Shown one piece after another: positions 1 through 5,365 of a stretch of DNA of 5,565 bases; positions within the stretch are counted from its first letter, which is position 1, and each line of letters opens with the position of its first letter. The stretch comes from Anaerolineaceae bacterium (GTDB taxonomy: Bacteria; Chloroflexota; Anaerolineae; Anaerolineales; Anaerolineaceae). Location of the stretch: assembly GCA_014860845.1 (NCBI GenBank), contig JACZIY010000794.1, positions 1 to 5,565 on the forward strand, given 5' to 3'. A program made the position numbers and the translations under genes. Under the pieces are notes generated by a model. It had not been told where the DNA came from, did not search any database, and saw only the letters and a list, made by a program, of their open reading frames with translations.

Positions 1-1
1 T

Positions 2-1612
2 ACAAGCCGCTTGATAGACCTGCATTTTCGCAAGTATCTGGAAAACGGGCAAATGACAACCGTTTTGAAATGGTTTGAAGGCATTCCTCAAGACGTTGTT
101 TTTAAATATCCCAAATTATGTACACAGGTAGCAGAAGTGTACTCACAGGCAGGCATGATCAATCAAATCGACCCGTTCTTGAACCGTGCCGAACAGATCT
201 TATCAGCCAGGGAAAAACAGGTGGTAGACACCGAAGAAAGCCAGCGATGGACTTTATCTTCGAAAGAAATCACATTAATTCGGTCTATGTCTGCGATTTT
301 GCGAGGGTTAAAAGCTGTATGCACCGGTGATCCACAGAGGGCAGTAAATTTCACTCGAGCTGCGTTAACCAACTTTCCCGAAATGGAACCTAGAGAACTT
401 GCTGTGTTGTTCTGGGTCCAAGGATGGGCATTTCGAAGTTTGGGAGACCTGCCAGGAGCCCTTGAGCGGTTAAACAAGGCAACTGAGTATGCACATGAAT
501 CCGGGGCGATCTTACGTGATATTTGGACCGATTTGGGGAATGTGACACGGTTGGTTGGGAAACTTTCCCAGGCCGGTGATATCATCTCAACCTCACTGCA
601 GAATGCAACTGAACGTCGAATTCAAAATCAAGGAAATATATCCAGAGATGAAACCTTTCTGAGTTTTATTCTCCTGGAACAAAACCTAGTTGACCAGGCT
701 TTCAGACATGCCACCCAGGCGATTGCTCATACGCAATGGTGGCCAAGTCATGTAATTATTGCAATGGCAAACTTGAGTCTTGCGCAGATTTACCTTGTGA
801 AAGGTAACATTGAAAACAGTTTACAGGCTATTCAACAGACGGATCAGAAACGGAAGAGCTTGCTTATGACACCATTTGTTCAAAGCATGGCTGAAGTGAC
901 CTGGGCACGTATCTGGCTAAACCAAGGCAAATGGACCCAATTGGATGAGTGGTCAGATAACCAGATTAAGATCCTGAATTCCACACTGGATGAAGGCAGA
1001 CCGGTTGACGAGTATTTTGAGATGCAGTTAATCATGCTCGTACGTGTATGGATGGAAAAGACGAAAATCGATAAAAATTCTGAACGAAATGAGGATTGTT
1101 TACAGTTGTTGGATCATTTGGAAAATAATTCTCAAACTGCAGGGCGCATTAATTCTCTGGTCGAAATCTTATTCCTGAGGCAAGTTATCCGTTTTTCGCA
1201 AGGAAATAAAATTGAAGCAATCGATGGTCTGGAAAAATGTTTCATGATGGCAGAGCCGGGAGGATACATGCGGATTTTTCTTGACACAGGCGAAACTGCT
1301 CGGTCCTTAATTTCTACCTACCTTCAAAAACCTGAACCAATCTATAAAACGTATGCTTTAAAGATACTCAAATCTTTTGGCGGTTATTTACAGGTAAGTG
1401 CAAATAAGGCAGAGTTTTCCGAAGCCCTCACACCCCGGGAAATGGAAGTATTACTTCTCCTGGCGGAAGGTTTCAGCAATAAGCAAATGGCAGAAAAACT
1501 GATAGTTTCTGTGGGAACAATAAAATTTCATGTACATCAAATCCTGAGCAAACTCCTGGTAAAAAGCCGGACGCAGGCGATTATTAGGGCAAGAGATCTT
1601 GAACTGATCTAA
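2..1612 (+). CDS. LAL/MalT-like LuxR-family transcriptional regulator (5'-partial)
   Basis: This is the C-terminal 536 codons of a large ATP-dependent LuxR (LAL, MalT-like) regulator. The frame is open to the left edge, and the first internal start-like codon (TTG at 11) is unlikely to be the true start. By family knowledge, such proteins are about 850-950 residues long, with an N-terminal STAND/AAA ATPase domain that would lie outside the window. What is visible begins in the MalT-type linker (KYLENGQMTTVLKWFEGIP), followed by a long helical TPR-like sensor region. The last 60 residues or so are a LuxR helix-turn-helix: LTPREMEVLLLLAEG, then SNKQMAEKL, then SVGTIKFHVHQILSKL, then SRTQA. This HTH should bind DNA, and the TPR region usually senses a ligand or partner. 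The target and inducer cannot be read from this sequence. The downstream gene is convergent, so there is no obvious operon partner to the right. Confidence 0.93.
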   Translation, partial: TSRLIDLHFRKYLENGQMTTVLKWFEGIPQDVVFKYPKLCTQVAEVYSQAGMINQIDPFLNRAEQILSAREKQVVDTEESQRWTLSSKEITLIRSMSAILRGLKAVCTGDPQRAVNFTRAALTNFPEMEPRELAVLFWVQGWAFRSLGDLPGALERLNKATEYAHESGAILRDIWTDLGNVTRLVGKLSQAGDIISTSLQNATERRIQNQGNISRDETFLSFILLEQNLVDQAFRHATQAIAHTQWWPSHVIIAMANLSLAQIYLVKGNIENSLQAIQQTDQKRKSLLMTPFVQSMAEVTWARIWLNQGKWTQLDEWSDNQIKILNSTLDEGRPVDEYFEMQLIMLVRVWMEKTKIDKNSERNEDCLQLLDHLENNSQTAGRINSLVEILFLRQVIRFSQGNKIEAIDGLEKCFMMAEPGGYMRIFLDTGETARSLISTYLQKPEPIYKTYALKILKSFGGYLQVSANKAEFSEALTPREMEVLLLLAEGFSNKQMAEKLIVSVGTIKFHVHQILSKLLVKSRTQAIIRARDLELI

Positions 1613-1614
1613 CA

Positions 1615-1636
1615 GGGAAGATCAAATGACCTTCCC
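1615..1636. repeat. Imperfect hairpin just after the regulator stop
   Basis: GGGAAG (1615-1620) pairs with CTTCCC (1631-1636). After one mismatch, two more inner pairs leave an AAAT loop. It starts 2 bases after the stop codon at 1612. No T-run follows on either strand, so it is a weak terminator candidate; it may instead protect the 3' end of the transcript or be chance. Confidence 0.3.
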
Positions 1637-1698
1637 ATTTCAGCAACTATTCATCTCAAATGAGGTGTTTCATTAGATGTTATCGGGAATAGTAGATT

Positions 1699-1720
1699 AG
1701 AGGAAGGCTCCTCTTTTATT
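1699..1720 (+). terminator. Probable intrinsic terminator of the LuxR-type regulator gene
   Basis: A perfect 6-bp stem AGAGGA (1699-1704) / TCCTCT (1709-1714) with an AGGC loop is followed by TTTATT. It lies about 90 bases after the regulator stop and before the end of the convergent gene. Read on the minus strand the hairpin is followed by AATCT, so it should act mainly in the plus direction. The stem is short, so confidence is moderate. Confidence 0.5.
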
Positions 1721-1755
1721 AGGAGGTTTGACACTGTTTAAAAGAGAACTTGATT

Positions 1756-2646
1756 TTATGATCGTTGATCGGCCCACGCACTACTACGAAAGGCTGCATT
1801 CGCCCGTTCAACGAAATTTCGAATCGTCCACTCTTTCACCTTCCTTTGCGGATCGAAATCGTCAACCGCAGTTGCAAACAAACAATAAGGTTGTAGTGGA
1901 AGATGCAAATGAACTTTATTCACATGCAGCCCATCCCGCGTGGCGAGACCATCGCGAATGATGCGGTGGTTGTCAAAATACAGGCGCACACCAGGCTCAA
2001 AGGTTGCATCCTCATCCAGGATAAACTTTCCAGCGCGGTTAGAGGCGAGGATCATTTCCGGCACGCAAGATTCCATCCCTCCGAACATGATATAGTCTTT
2101 ATACTCAGGTGGTTCATGTAACAAGTATGATTCGACCTCCCCCAACTTTGCTTCACCTCCAGAGCGATCTGGCTTTTTGGCTAGTTGCGAAGCTGCCTTC
2201 AGCGCCCGATCTGCCTGAATACTCTCCCAGGCTGCATGCGTGGTTGCGTGGATCAAAATGGCAGGGTCTTCCGAACGGACCGTGTTTAATTCCGGCGTAC
2301 TGGCAAGAGCCTGGGTTACAAATTCATGAACATCCATCTTCGGAGGAAATGACAGAATGACTCGGCGTCTGTGGGTATTTTCATACTTGAGGAAGTCCAC
2401 CAGGTGTTTAGTTAAATTTGGAACCTGTCTTCCAAAGCGAGACGAAAAAGGGCCTTTACTGCCCTTGCCGGTAAAGATCTGGTTGTGATCTTCATCCAGG
2501 ATACAAAACGCGCTCCATTCAGAGCCATATTCACCATTCGAAGTGAACGGATTGGGGTCCGAATCACCCCAGCCTAAAGGAGCTTTCAGATATTTCGGCG
2601 TTGTCTGCATGGATTGATTCCGACGATTGGAAATTTTATCGATCAT
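1756..2646 (-). CDS. Orphan 296-residue protein, faint ADP-ribosyltransferase/KptA-like signature
   Basis: I do not recognise this gene with certainty. It encodes a 296-residue soluble protein with no signal peptide or membrane segment. The C-terminal half has features reminiscent of the ADP-ribosyltransferase fold (KptA/Tpt1 or PARP-like). These are LIHATTHAAWESI at about 131-143, which resembles the H-G-T...W..I strand-helix of that fold, then YIMFGG (185-190), PGVRLYFD (218-225) and RDGLHVNKVHLHLPL (237-251). The N-terminal half (about 20-110), including GSEWSAFCILDEDHNQIF, is of unknown type. The start at 2646 is chosen because it overlaps the stop of an upstream small ORF as TAATG, which would allow translational coupling. 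No Shine-Dalgarno is visible there. An internal ATG at 2610 (M13), preceded by a weak GGAA, is the alternative start. The gene converges on the LuxR-type regulator and shows no frameshift. That it is a real gene is likely; its function is a weak inference. Confidence 0.8.
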   Translation of the reverse strand: MIDKISNRRNQSMQTTPKYLKAPLGWGDSDPNPFTSNGEYGSEWSAFCILDEDHNQIFTGKGSKGPFSSRFGRQVPNLTKHLVDFLKYENTHRRRVILSFPPKMDVHEFVTQALASTPELNTVRSEDPAILIHATTHAAWESIQADRALKAASQLAKKPDRSGGEAKLGEVESYLLHEPPEYKDYIMFGGMESCVPEMILASNRAGKFILDEDATFEPGVRLYFDNHRIIRDGLATRDGLHVNKVHLHLPLQPYCLFATAVDDFDPQRKVKEWTIRNFVERANAAFRSSAWADQRS

Positions 2647-2777
2647 TATATCAGTAGAATAAATGCGTTCACAAAAACCAGGTCGTTATCAACTAGGTTA
2701 AAAATCCCATTTTTACTGGCATGTTCGAGTAAGAGCAATAAACCGGCTATTAAGGTGAGGTTTTTTGGTGAAGACAT
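2646..2777 (-). CDS. Possible 43-residue hydrophobic small protein or leader, overlapping the 296-residue gene
   Basis: An ATG at 2777-2775 opens a 43-codon frame that ends in TAA at 2648-2646. The final A of that stop is the first base of the downstream ATG (TAATG), a typical coupling arrangement. The product begins MSSPKNLTLIAGLLLLLEHA and ends NAFILLI. Two hydrophobic stretches (about 7-17 and 33-43) surround a polar centre rich in N and D. The frame is closed upstream by a stop about 27 bases before the ATG, so it is not the tail of a longer gene. The ribosome-binding site is weak (CAGG, 3 bases before the ATG). It could be a leader peptide, a small membrane protein or a chance ORF. A candidate promoter lies directly upstream. 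Confidence 0.33.
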   Translation of the reverse strand: MSSPKNLTLIAGLLLLLEHASKNGIFNLVDNDLVFVNAFILLI

Positions 2778-2798
2778 GAACCTGATGAGCAGTTCTTG

Positions 2799-2829
2799 AT
2801 TATCTCAAAAAGTAATAATTTTGGTTCAA
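2799..2829 (-). promoter_or_regulatory. Candidate promoter for the small ORF / 296-residue gene pair
   Basis: On the minus strand, TTGAAC (2829-2824) and GATAAT (2804-2799) are separated by 19 bases. The -10 end lies about 21 bases from the ATG at 2777. The hexamers fit a sigma-70 type promoter, but the spacer is longer than the ideal 17. The -35 box lies inside the palindrome at 2816-2834, which suggests an operator. This is inference from motif match only. Confidence 0.27.
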
Positions 2830-2834
2830 AATTA
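2816..2834. promoter_or_regulatory. Perfect AT-rich palindrome (possible operator), copy A
   Basis: TAATTTTGGTTCAAAATTA is an 8-bp perfect inverted repeat with a 3-base centre. The same core, ATTTTG-N3-CAAAAT, recurs at 2859-2873. Its overlap with the candidate -35 box on the minus strand makes a repressor site plausible. A purely structural AT-rich hairpin is the alternative. Confidence 0.4.
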
Positions 2835-2858
2835 ATGAAGATTGGGCTCAATGGTTTC

Positions 2859-2873
2859 ATTTTGTCCCAAAAT
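2859..2873. promoter_or_regulatory. Second ATTTTG-N3-CAAAAT palindrome (possible operator), copy B
   Basis: ATTTTG TCC CAAAAT is a perfect 6-bp inverted repeat with a 3-base centre. Its centre lies 41 bases from that of copy A, close to four helical turns, so a dimeric regulator could bind both sites on one DNA face. The matched half-sites with different centres (GTT and TCC) argue mildly for protein recognition. Confidence 0.35.
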
Positions 2874-2917
2874 ATGGCTATTTTCATTAAGTATCTTTCC
2901 TTCACTGATTAAGCAGG

Positions 2918-2978
2918 ACAATCCCATAGACTGATCCTTGGATAGAAGACAATCCGTTTGTTGCTCGTTACGATCATA
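2918..2978 (+). repeat. Diverged direct repeat, copy 1 (partner at 3911-3971)
   Basis: Positions 2918-2951 match 3911-3944 at 28 of 34 bases without gaps, counted by eye. The block GACTGATCYTTGGATAGA is the strongest part. Weaker similarity (about 17 of 28) continues for a further 25 bases or so at the same 993-base offset. The pair flanks the DUF4362-like gene, and each copy lies 100-180 bases upstream of a plus-strand start codon. In this copy the repeat overlaps the remnant reading frame that ends at 3031. Confidence 0.7.
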
Positions 2979-3031
2979 AGGAGTTCAAAGACGTCAAAAA
3001 ATGGTATGAAAATGCCAAGGAAGAGAAATAA
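2930..3031 (+). pseudogene. C-terminal coding remnant of a lost gene
   Basis: An in-frame stretch of 33 codons ends in TAA at 3029-3031 but has no start codon, and a TAG stop sits directly before it at 2927-2929. The peptide looks like genuine protein: it begins TDPWIEDNPFVARYDH, continues KEFKDVKKWYENAK and ends EEK. It is acidic and charged with well-spaced aromatics, as in a helical protein tail. The DxPFV...W pattern loosely recalls the C-terminal tails of some antitoxin-like small proteins, but this is only an impression. The diverged copy at 3911 encodes TDLWIDDRLYEFT and then a stop, in register. That supports descent from a coding sequence rather than a regulatory repeat. Confidence 0.5.
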
Positions 3032-3095
3032 TTTGATTGGTTTTATTACCTAGTAAGTGTTTCATTGAAAATCCCAAAGGAGAAAGGATTACCGG

Positions 3096-3710
3096 ATGTC
3101 CAAAAGAAAGCCCGTATCGTGGGTGATTATTGTAGTAATGGGAATTGGGTTGCTGCTAAAATTCCCGCATTGGAATGCAATTGATCTGATTAATGGTCCA
3201 GCCAGGTATCTTGTCCCAGAACAGTCAGAATATTACAAGAAGGTGTTATTTAATATTTTGACGCGAGAAATAGATCGACTCCCTCATATCATTACAACTG
3301 AAATAATGGAAAAAGAAGGAGTAGCTTCCATTCTCCACGGAACCATGTCTGAGGAAACAAGCAGCATGTTAGACACGTTTGTGTCTGATTCTTCAGATGG
3401 TAAAGCCGCGCAGATCATTATAGCCCTATATACAACAGAAGGGGATCCGATTTATATAAATGTTTTGTTTGATCGCGTTCAGTATCTTGCTGTTATCGAC
3501 CAGTCCCATGACAGTTTTAAAGGCGAAGGCGAGGACAATGAAAATCTTCGTTATGATTACCTAAAAATTATCACTGCTCCTGAAACTGGATCAGAATTTG
3601 TTATTTTGACCAATGACTCAAAATTGACATTTGAACAACTGCGGATTGCGCAAATAGGATCAGATATGGAAAGCATCGATTCTTTCCAACTTTTTTCTTA
3701 TTCCAAATAA
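3096..3710 (+). CDS. Membrane-anchored DUF4362-like protein
   Basis: The gene encodes 204 residues. A short basic N-terminus (MSKRKP) is followed by one hydrophobic helix at about 8-22, so the protein is probably anchored with its C-terminal domain outside the membrane. There is no lipobox cysteine. The core resembles DUF4362, recalled from Bacillus-type proteins. It has a leading HG pair (81-82), a helix with LDTFV (92-96), QIIIALY (106-112), the hallmark YTTEGDPIY (112-120), and a strand ending in IDQSHDSF (134-141). The function of that family is unknown to me. The residues between the anchor and the domain (about 25-78) and the acidic tail are not recognised. The start has strong support: AAAGGA at 3083-3088, 7 bases before the ATG, and a second AAAGGAG a few bases earlier. 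A long hairpin follows the gene, so it is probably transcribed alone. Confidence 0.85.
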   Translation: MSKRKPVSWVIIVVMGIGLLLKFPHWNAIDLINGPARYLVPEQSEYYKKVLFNILTREIDRLPHIITTEIMEKEGVASILHGTMSEETSSMLDTFVSDSSDGKAAQIIIALYTTEGDPIYINVLFDRVQYLAVIDQSHDSFKGEGEDNENLRYDYLKIITAPETGSEFVILTNDSKLTFEQLRIAQIGSDMESIDSFQLFSYSK

Positions 3711-3742
3711 ATTCCAATAAAATATCCGCCCGGATTCGATTT

Positions 3743-3786
3743 TCAAGGTGATTGCTCAAACCTTACCAGTCACCTTGATTATATAT
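3743..3786 (+). terminator. Long hairpin after the DUF4362-like gene, probable terminator
   Basis: TCAAGGTGA (3743-3751) pairs perfectly with TCACCTTGA (3770-3778). Three more inner pairs (one of them G-U) extend the stem to about 12 bp around a 12-base loop. TTATATAT follows. It lies 33 bases after the stop codon. The tail is not a clean T-run, so termination may be partial; transcript 3'-end protection is an alternative role. Confidence 0.5.
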
Positions 3787-3910
3787 CAGCAGGGGATCCG
3801 CGATTCAATTGGCGCAAGCAAGCATTCATATGATTTTTTCCCCAAGATAATATTACCCAACTGTTTAGGAAAAAAGAAGATCGCTGTCATGGTTTTATCT
3901 ATATAAAAAA

Positions 3911-3971
3911 ACAATCCACGTGACTGATCTTTGGATAGATGACAGGCTGTATGAATTTACTTAAGATCAAA
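3911..3971 (+). repeat. Diverged direct repeat, copy 2 (partner at 2918-2978)
   Basis: This is the more degraded partner of the repeat at 2918. In the frame homologous to the remnant there it reads TDLWIDDRLYEFT followed by TAA, against TDPWIEDNPFVARY in copy 1. Several differences are synonymous or conservative (for example D for E). It lies about 100 bases upstream of the next start codon. It is probably a decayed duplicate of the same gene tail, produced by duplication or by insertion of the intervening DUF4362-like gene. Confidence 0.65.
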
Positions 3972-4009
3972 TCAACGTAGAAATCATTGTTAAGATATTG
4001 GAGGTAAAA

Positions 4010-4234
4010 ATGCTGAATATAGACCAAAAGAAAACTGAATTTTCCTACGAGATAAGAATAAAAGATCATCTTGTTACTCATTGGTCTCTATTTTTTGAAG
4101 GATGGTCAATCGACAACATGGAGAATGGGGAAGTTTTGCTTAGGAACTCGAATGTTGATCAAGCCGGTTTGCATGGCATCTTGAACAAAATTCGAGACCT
4201 GAATTTGACATTACTCTCTGTAAAAATACTTTAA
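4010..4234 (+). CDS. Small conserved-looking cytosolic protein (74 residues), function unknown
   Basis: The 74-residue product has no signal peptide or membrane helix. It has the pattern YEIRIKDHL (13-21), W25..FFEGWSI (25-34), a short acidic turn with NGEVLLRN, then DQAGLHGILNKIRDLNLTLL (50-69) and SVKIL. From memory this matches a widespread small protein of Chloroflexota and Actinobacteria with the general form YEIRV.GHL...W..WF.GL.I...DQAALHGLL.KVRDLGL.LLSV. I know no assigned function for that family. The start is set at the ATG at 4010 because GGAGG (4000-4004) precedes it by 5 bases. A TTG four codons upstream overlaps that ribosome-binding site and is unlikely to be used. A fold of beta strands followed by an amphipathic helix is plausible. 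The nearest upstream element is the decayed repeat. Confidence 0.85.
   Translation: MLNIDQKKTEFSYEIRIKDHLVTHWSLFFEGWSIDNMENGEVLLRNSNVDQAGLHGILNKIRDLNLTLLSVKIL
4205..4232 (+). promoter_or_regulatory. Candidate promoter for the small membrane protein / protease unit
   Basis: A perfect TTGACA (4205-4210) lies in the last codons of the 74-residue gene. TACTTT (4227-4232) follows 16 bases later. The -10 match is poor, so this is only a candidate. It would give a leader of about 65-70 bases before the ATG at 4308. Confidence 0.22.
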
Positions 4235-4307
4235 GAAAAGAAAATAAGTTTTATCAAAAAACAGATTTGGTAAACAATTATGAATGTAAAAAAGGAGAAT
4301 TAATCAG

Positions 4308-4544
4308 ATGAAACGTAGAACTATGGGATGTGTGTTTGTCGCAATTGCAGCTTATTTGTACGCTGCCAGATTTATTGCATCTGCCAATTATATATCAAAT
4401 ATGCAGAACTGGGGTCGAGATTGGTTTCAAAGATCAATGAGCTATGTAGGCTCTGACTTGCATCTATGGGCATTAGTTGCCCTGATTATTGGGGTGGTGT
4501 ACTTGGTATTGGACGAATGGAACGACTTGAAGAGGCAGAAATGA
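4308..4544 (+). CDS. Small two-helix membrane protein, function unknown
   Basis: The product has 78 residues. A basic N-terminus (MKRRT) leads into a hydrophobic helix at about 7-25. A polar loop (about 26-50) contains NWGRDWFQRSMSYVG. A second helix at about 52-69 (LWALVALIIGVVYLVLDEW) is followed by a charged tail, DLKRQK. By the positive-inside rule both ends would be cytoplasmic. I do not recognise the family. The start is supported by AAAGGAG at 4291-4297, 10 bases before the ATG. The next gene begins 48 bases downstream with no terminator between, so it is probably co-transcribed with the protease and could be a partner or substrate of it. That link is inferred from position only. Confidence 0.82.
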   Translation: MKRRTMGCVFVAIAAYLYAARFIASANYISNMQNWGRDWFQRSMSYVGSDLHLWALVALIIGVVYLVLDEWNDLKRQK

Positions 4545-4592
4545 GATCAGTGCATCTTTTAGAGCAATCCAGAATGCATAAGGATAAAAATC

Positions 4593-5363
4593 ATGACTAA
4601 AAATACCAGTGATAGAATTTTTCCATCCAGCCCGGTAGGATTTTCGATTCGGCAACATACCATTCCACAATCAATCCTTCTTCATCTTCTTCCTGGGGCG
4701 CTGATCACCGCATTTTTCTTCCTGGCAGCTCCAGTTCTGATAGAGAGTGGTTTTCCTCCGATCCTTTCGCTGTATCTGGCAATCCTGCTGGTCTTGATTC
4801 CTTTTGAGCTTGGCTTCCTGTTTTACCAGGGGAAAAAGCTTGATGGGCGCTATTCTCTGAATGGCATTGTACTATTCAGAGAGCGCATACCCATCGGAAA
4901 GATGATCTTGATGATTATTTCTCTGTTTGCTTGGAGTGGGCTCGTATTCACTCTGCTTCCAAAATTAGATGCCCTTATTAGCGAAACTCTCTTTGCCTGG
5001 TTTCCAGGCTGGTCATCCCCTAACAACCTCCTGGGCAATGTGTCCCAATATTCGAAAACCGCATTGAAAATCACGATCGTTGCTGGTTTCCTTCTTAATG
5101 GGATCGCCGGTCCAATCGTCGAAGAATTATACTTTCGCAGTTACTTGTTACCACGAATACCAGCTTCAAGATGGTGGGCTCCTTTGATTAATATTACACT
5201 CTTCTCCTTATATCATTTCTTCACACCCTGGCAGAATATTTCCCGCATCCTGGCATTTCTCCCACTCAGTTATGCAGTTGCTTGGAAAAGAAACATTTAT
5301 CTCAGTATGTGGGCTCATTGCCTTTTGAATACAGCCGGGATGATTATTTCATTCATGCTTTGA
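4593..5363 (+). CDS. CPBP-family (CAAX/Rce1-like) intramembrane metalloprotease
   Basis: This 256-residue polytopic membrane protein has about seven or eight hydrophobic segments (roughly 31-50, 55-78, 104-122, 158-175, 195-210, 216-230, 236-255). It carries the complete CPBP/ABI protease signature: EELYFR (E177, E178, R182), F204..YH208 as the FxxxH motif, and H242..N246 as the HxxxN motif. In the family, the glutamates and histidines form the active site of a membrane-embedded protease such as Rce1. Bacterial members act in bacteriocin immunity or maturation, or in other membrane processing, and the substrate cannot be predicted here. The length is usual for the family. AAGGA (4580-4584) lies 8 bases before the ATG. 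The next frame starts 2 bases after its stop, suggesting a shared transcript. The spacing from the 78-residue membrane gene also suggests one unit. Confidence 0.92.
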   Translation: MTKNTSDRIFPSSPVGFSIRQHTIPQSILLHLLPGALITAFFFLAAPVLIESGFPPILSLYLAILLVLIPFELGFLFYQGKKLDGRYSLNGIVLFRERIPIGKMILMIISLFAWSGLVFTLLPKLDALISETLFAWFPGWSSPNNLLGNVSQYSKTALKITIVAGFLLNGIAGPIVEELYFRSYLLPRIPASRWWAPLINITLFSLYHFFTPWQNISRILAFLPLSYAVAWKRNIYLSMWAHCLLNTAGMIISFML

Positions 5364-5365
5364 GG

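Larger units (their letters stand above)
2778..3095. other. Gene-poor spacer before the DUF4362-like gene
   Basis: This stretch of about 320 bases has no intact gene. It holds the candidate minus-strand promoter, the two ATTTTG-N3-CAAAAT palindromes, copy 1 of the diverged repeat with its coding remnant, and at its end the ribosome-binding site of the next gene. No convincing plus-strand promoter was found for the DUF4362-like gene. It is visibly AT-rich compared with the regulator and protease genes. Confidence 0.6.
3711..4009. other. Intergenic region with hairpin and decayed repeat copy
   Basis: These 299 bases contain no intact gene. They hold a hairpin near the 5' end, an AT-rich middle without recognisable signals, copy 2 of the diverged repeat, and a good ribosome-binding site at the end. 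TATATAAA near 3900 could serve as a -10 element, but no matching -35 element is visible. Confidence 0.5.

Noticed and set aside
163..585. 140-codon minus-strand ORF
   Set aside because: It lies antisense inside the well-supported regulator coding sequence and has no recognisable domain or ribosome-binding site.
1728..1733. TTGACA as a -35 box
   Set aside because: No -10 element lies at 16-18 bases (TGATTT only), and there is no plausible plus-strand gene downstream.
1728..1961. 77-codon plus-strand ORF from a TTG after AGGAGG
   Set aside because: The Shine-Dalgarno-like AGGAGG is only 1 base from the TTG, and most of the frame is antisense to the 296-residue gene, which has better protein character.
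1903..2360. Two overlapping plus-strand ORFs (72 and 83 codons)
   Set aside because: Both are shadows of the minus-strand gene, with no ribosome-binding sites and no domain features.
2614..2799. 61-codon plus-strand ORF
   Set aside because: There is no ribosome-binding site, and it overlaps the 5' end of the 296-residue gene and the small coupled minus-strand ORF, which fit together better.
2835..2912. 25-codon plus-strand ORF starting ATGAAGATTGGG
   Set aside because: It is short, has no Shine-Dalgarno and no detectable protein character, and it overlaps the second palindrome.
2918..3971. Repeat pair as a CRISPR, integron attC site or insertion-sequence terminal repeats
   Set aside because: There are only two copies, in direct orientation, 993 bases apart. 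They have no internal dyad of attC type, no transposase between them, and no flanking target duplication that I could see.
3899..4081. 60-codon minus-strand ORF
   Set aside because: It overlaps the 74-residue gene and repeat copy 2. Its composition (many F, Y and I) is what AT-rich antisense sequence gives.
4473..5074. Minus-strand ORFs of 65 and 74 codons
   Set aside because: The 65-codon one is antisense to the end of the small membrane gene and the start of the protease gene; the 74-codon one is antisense to the protease gene. Neither has an independent signal.
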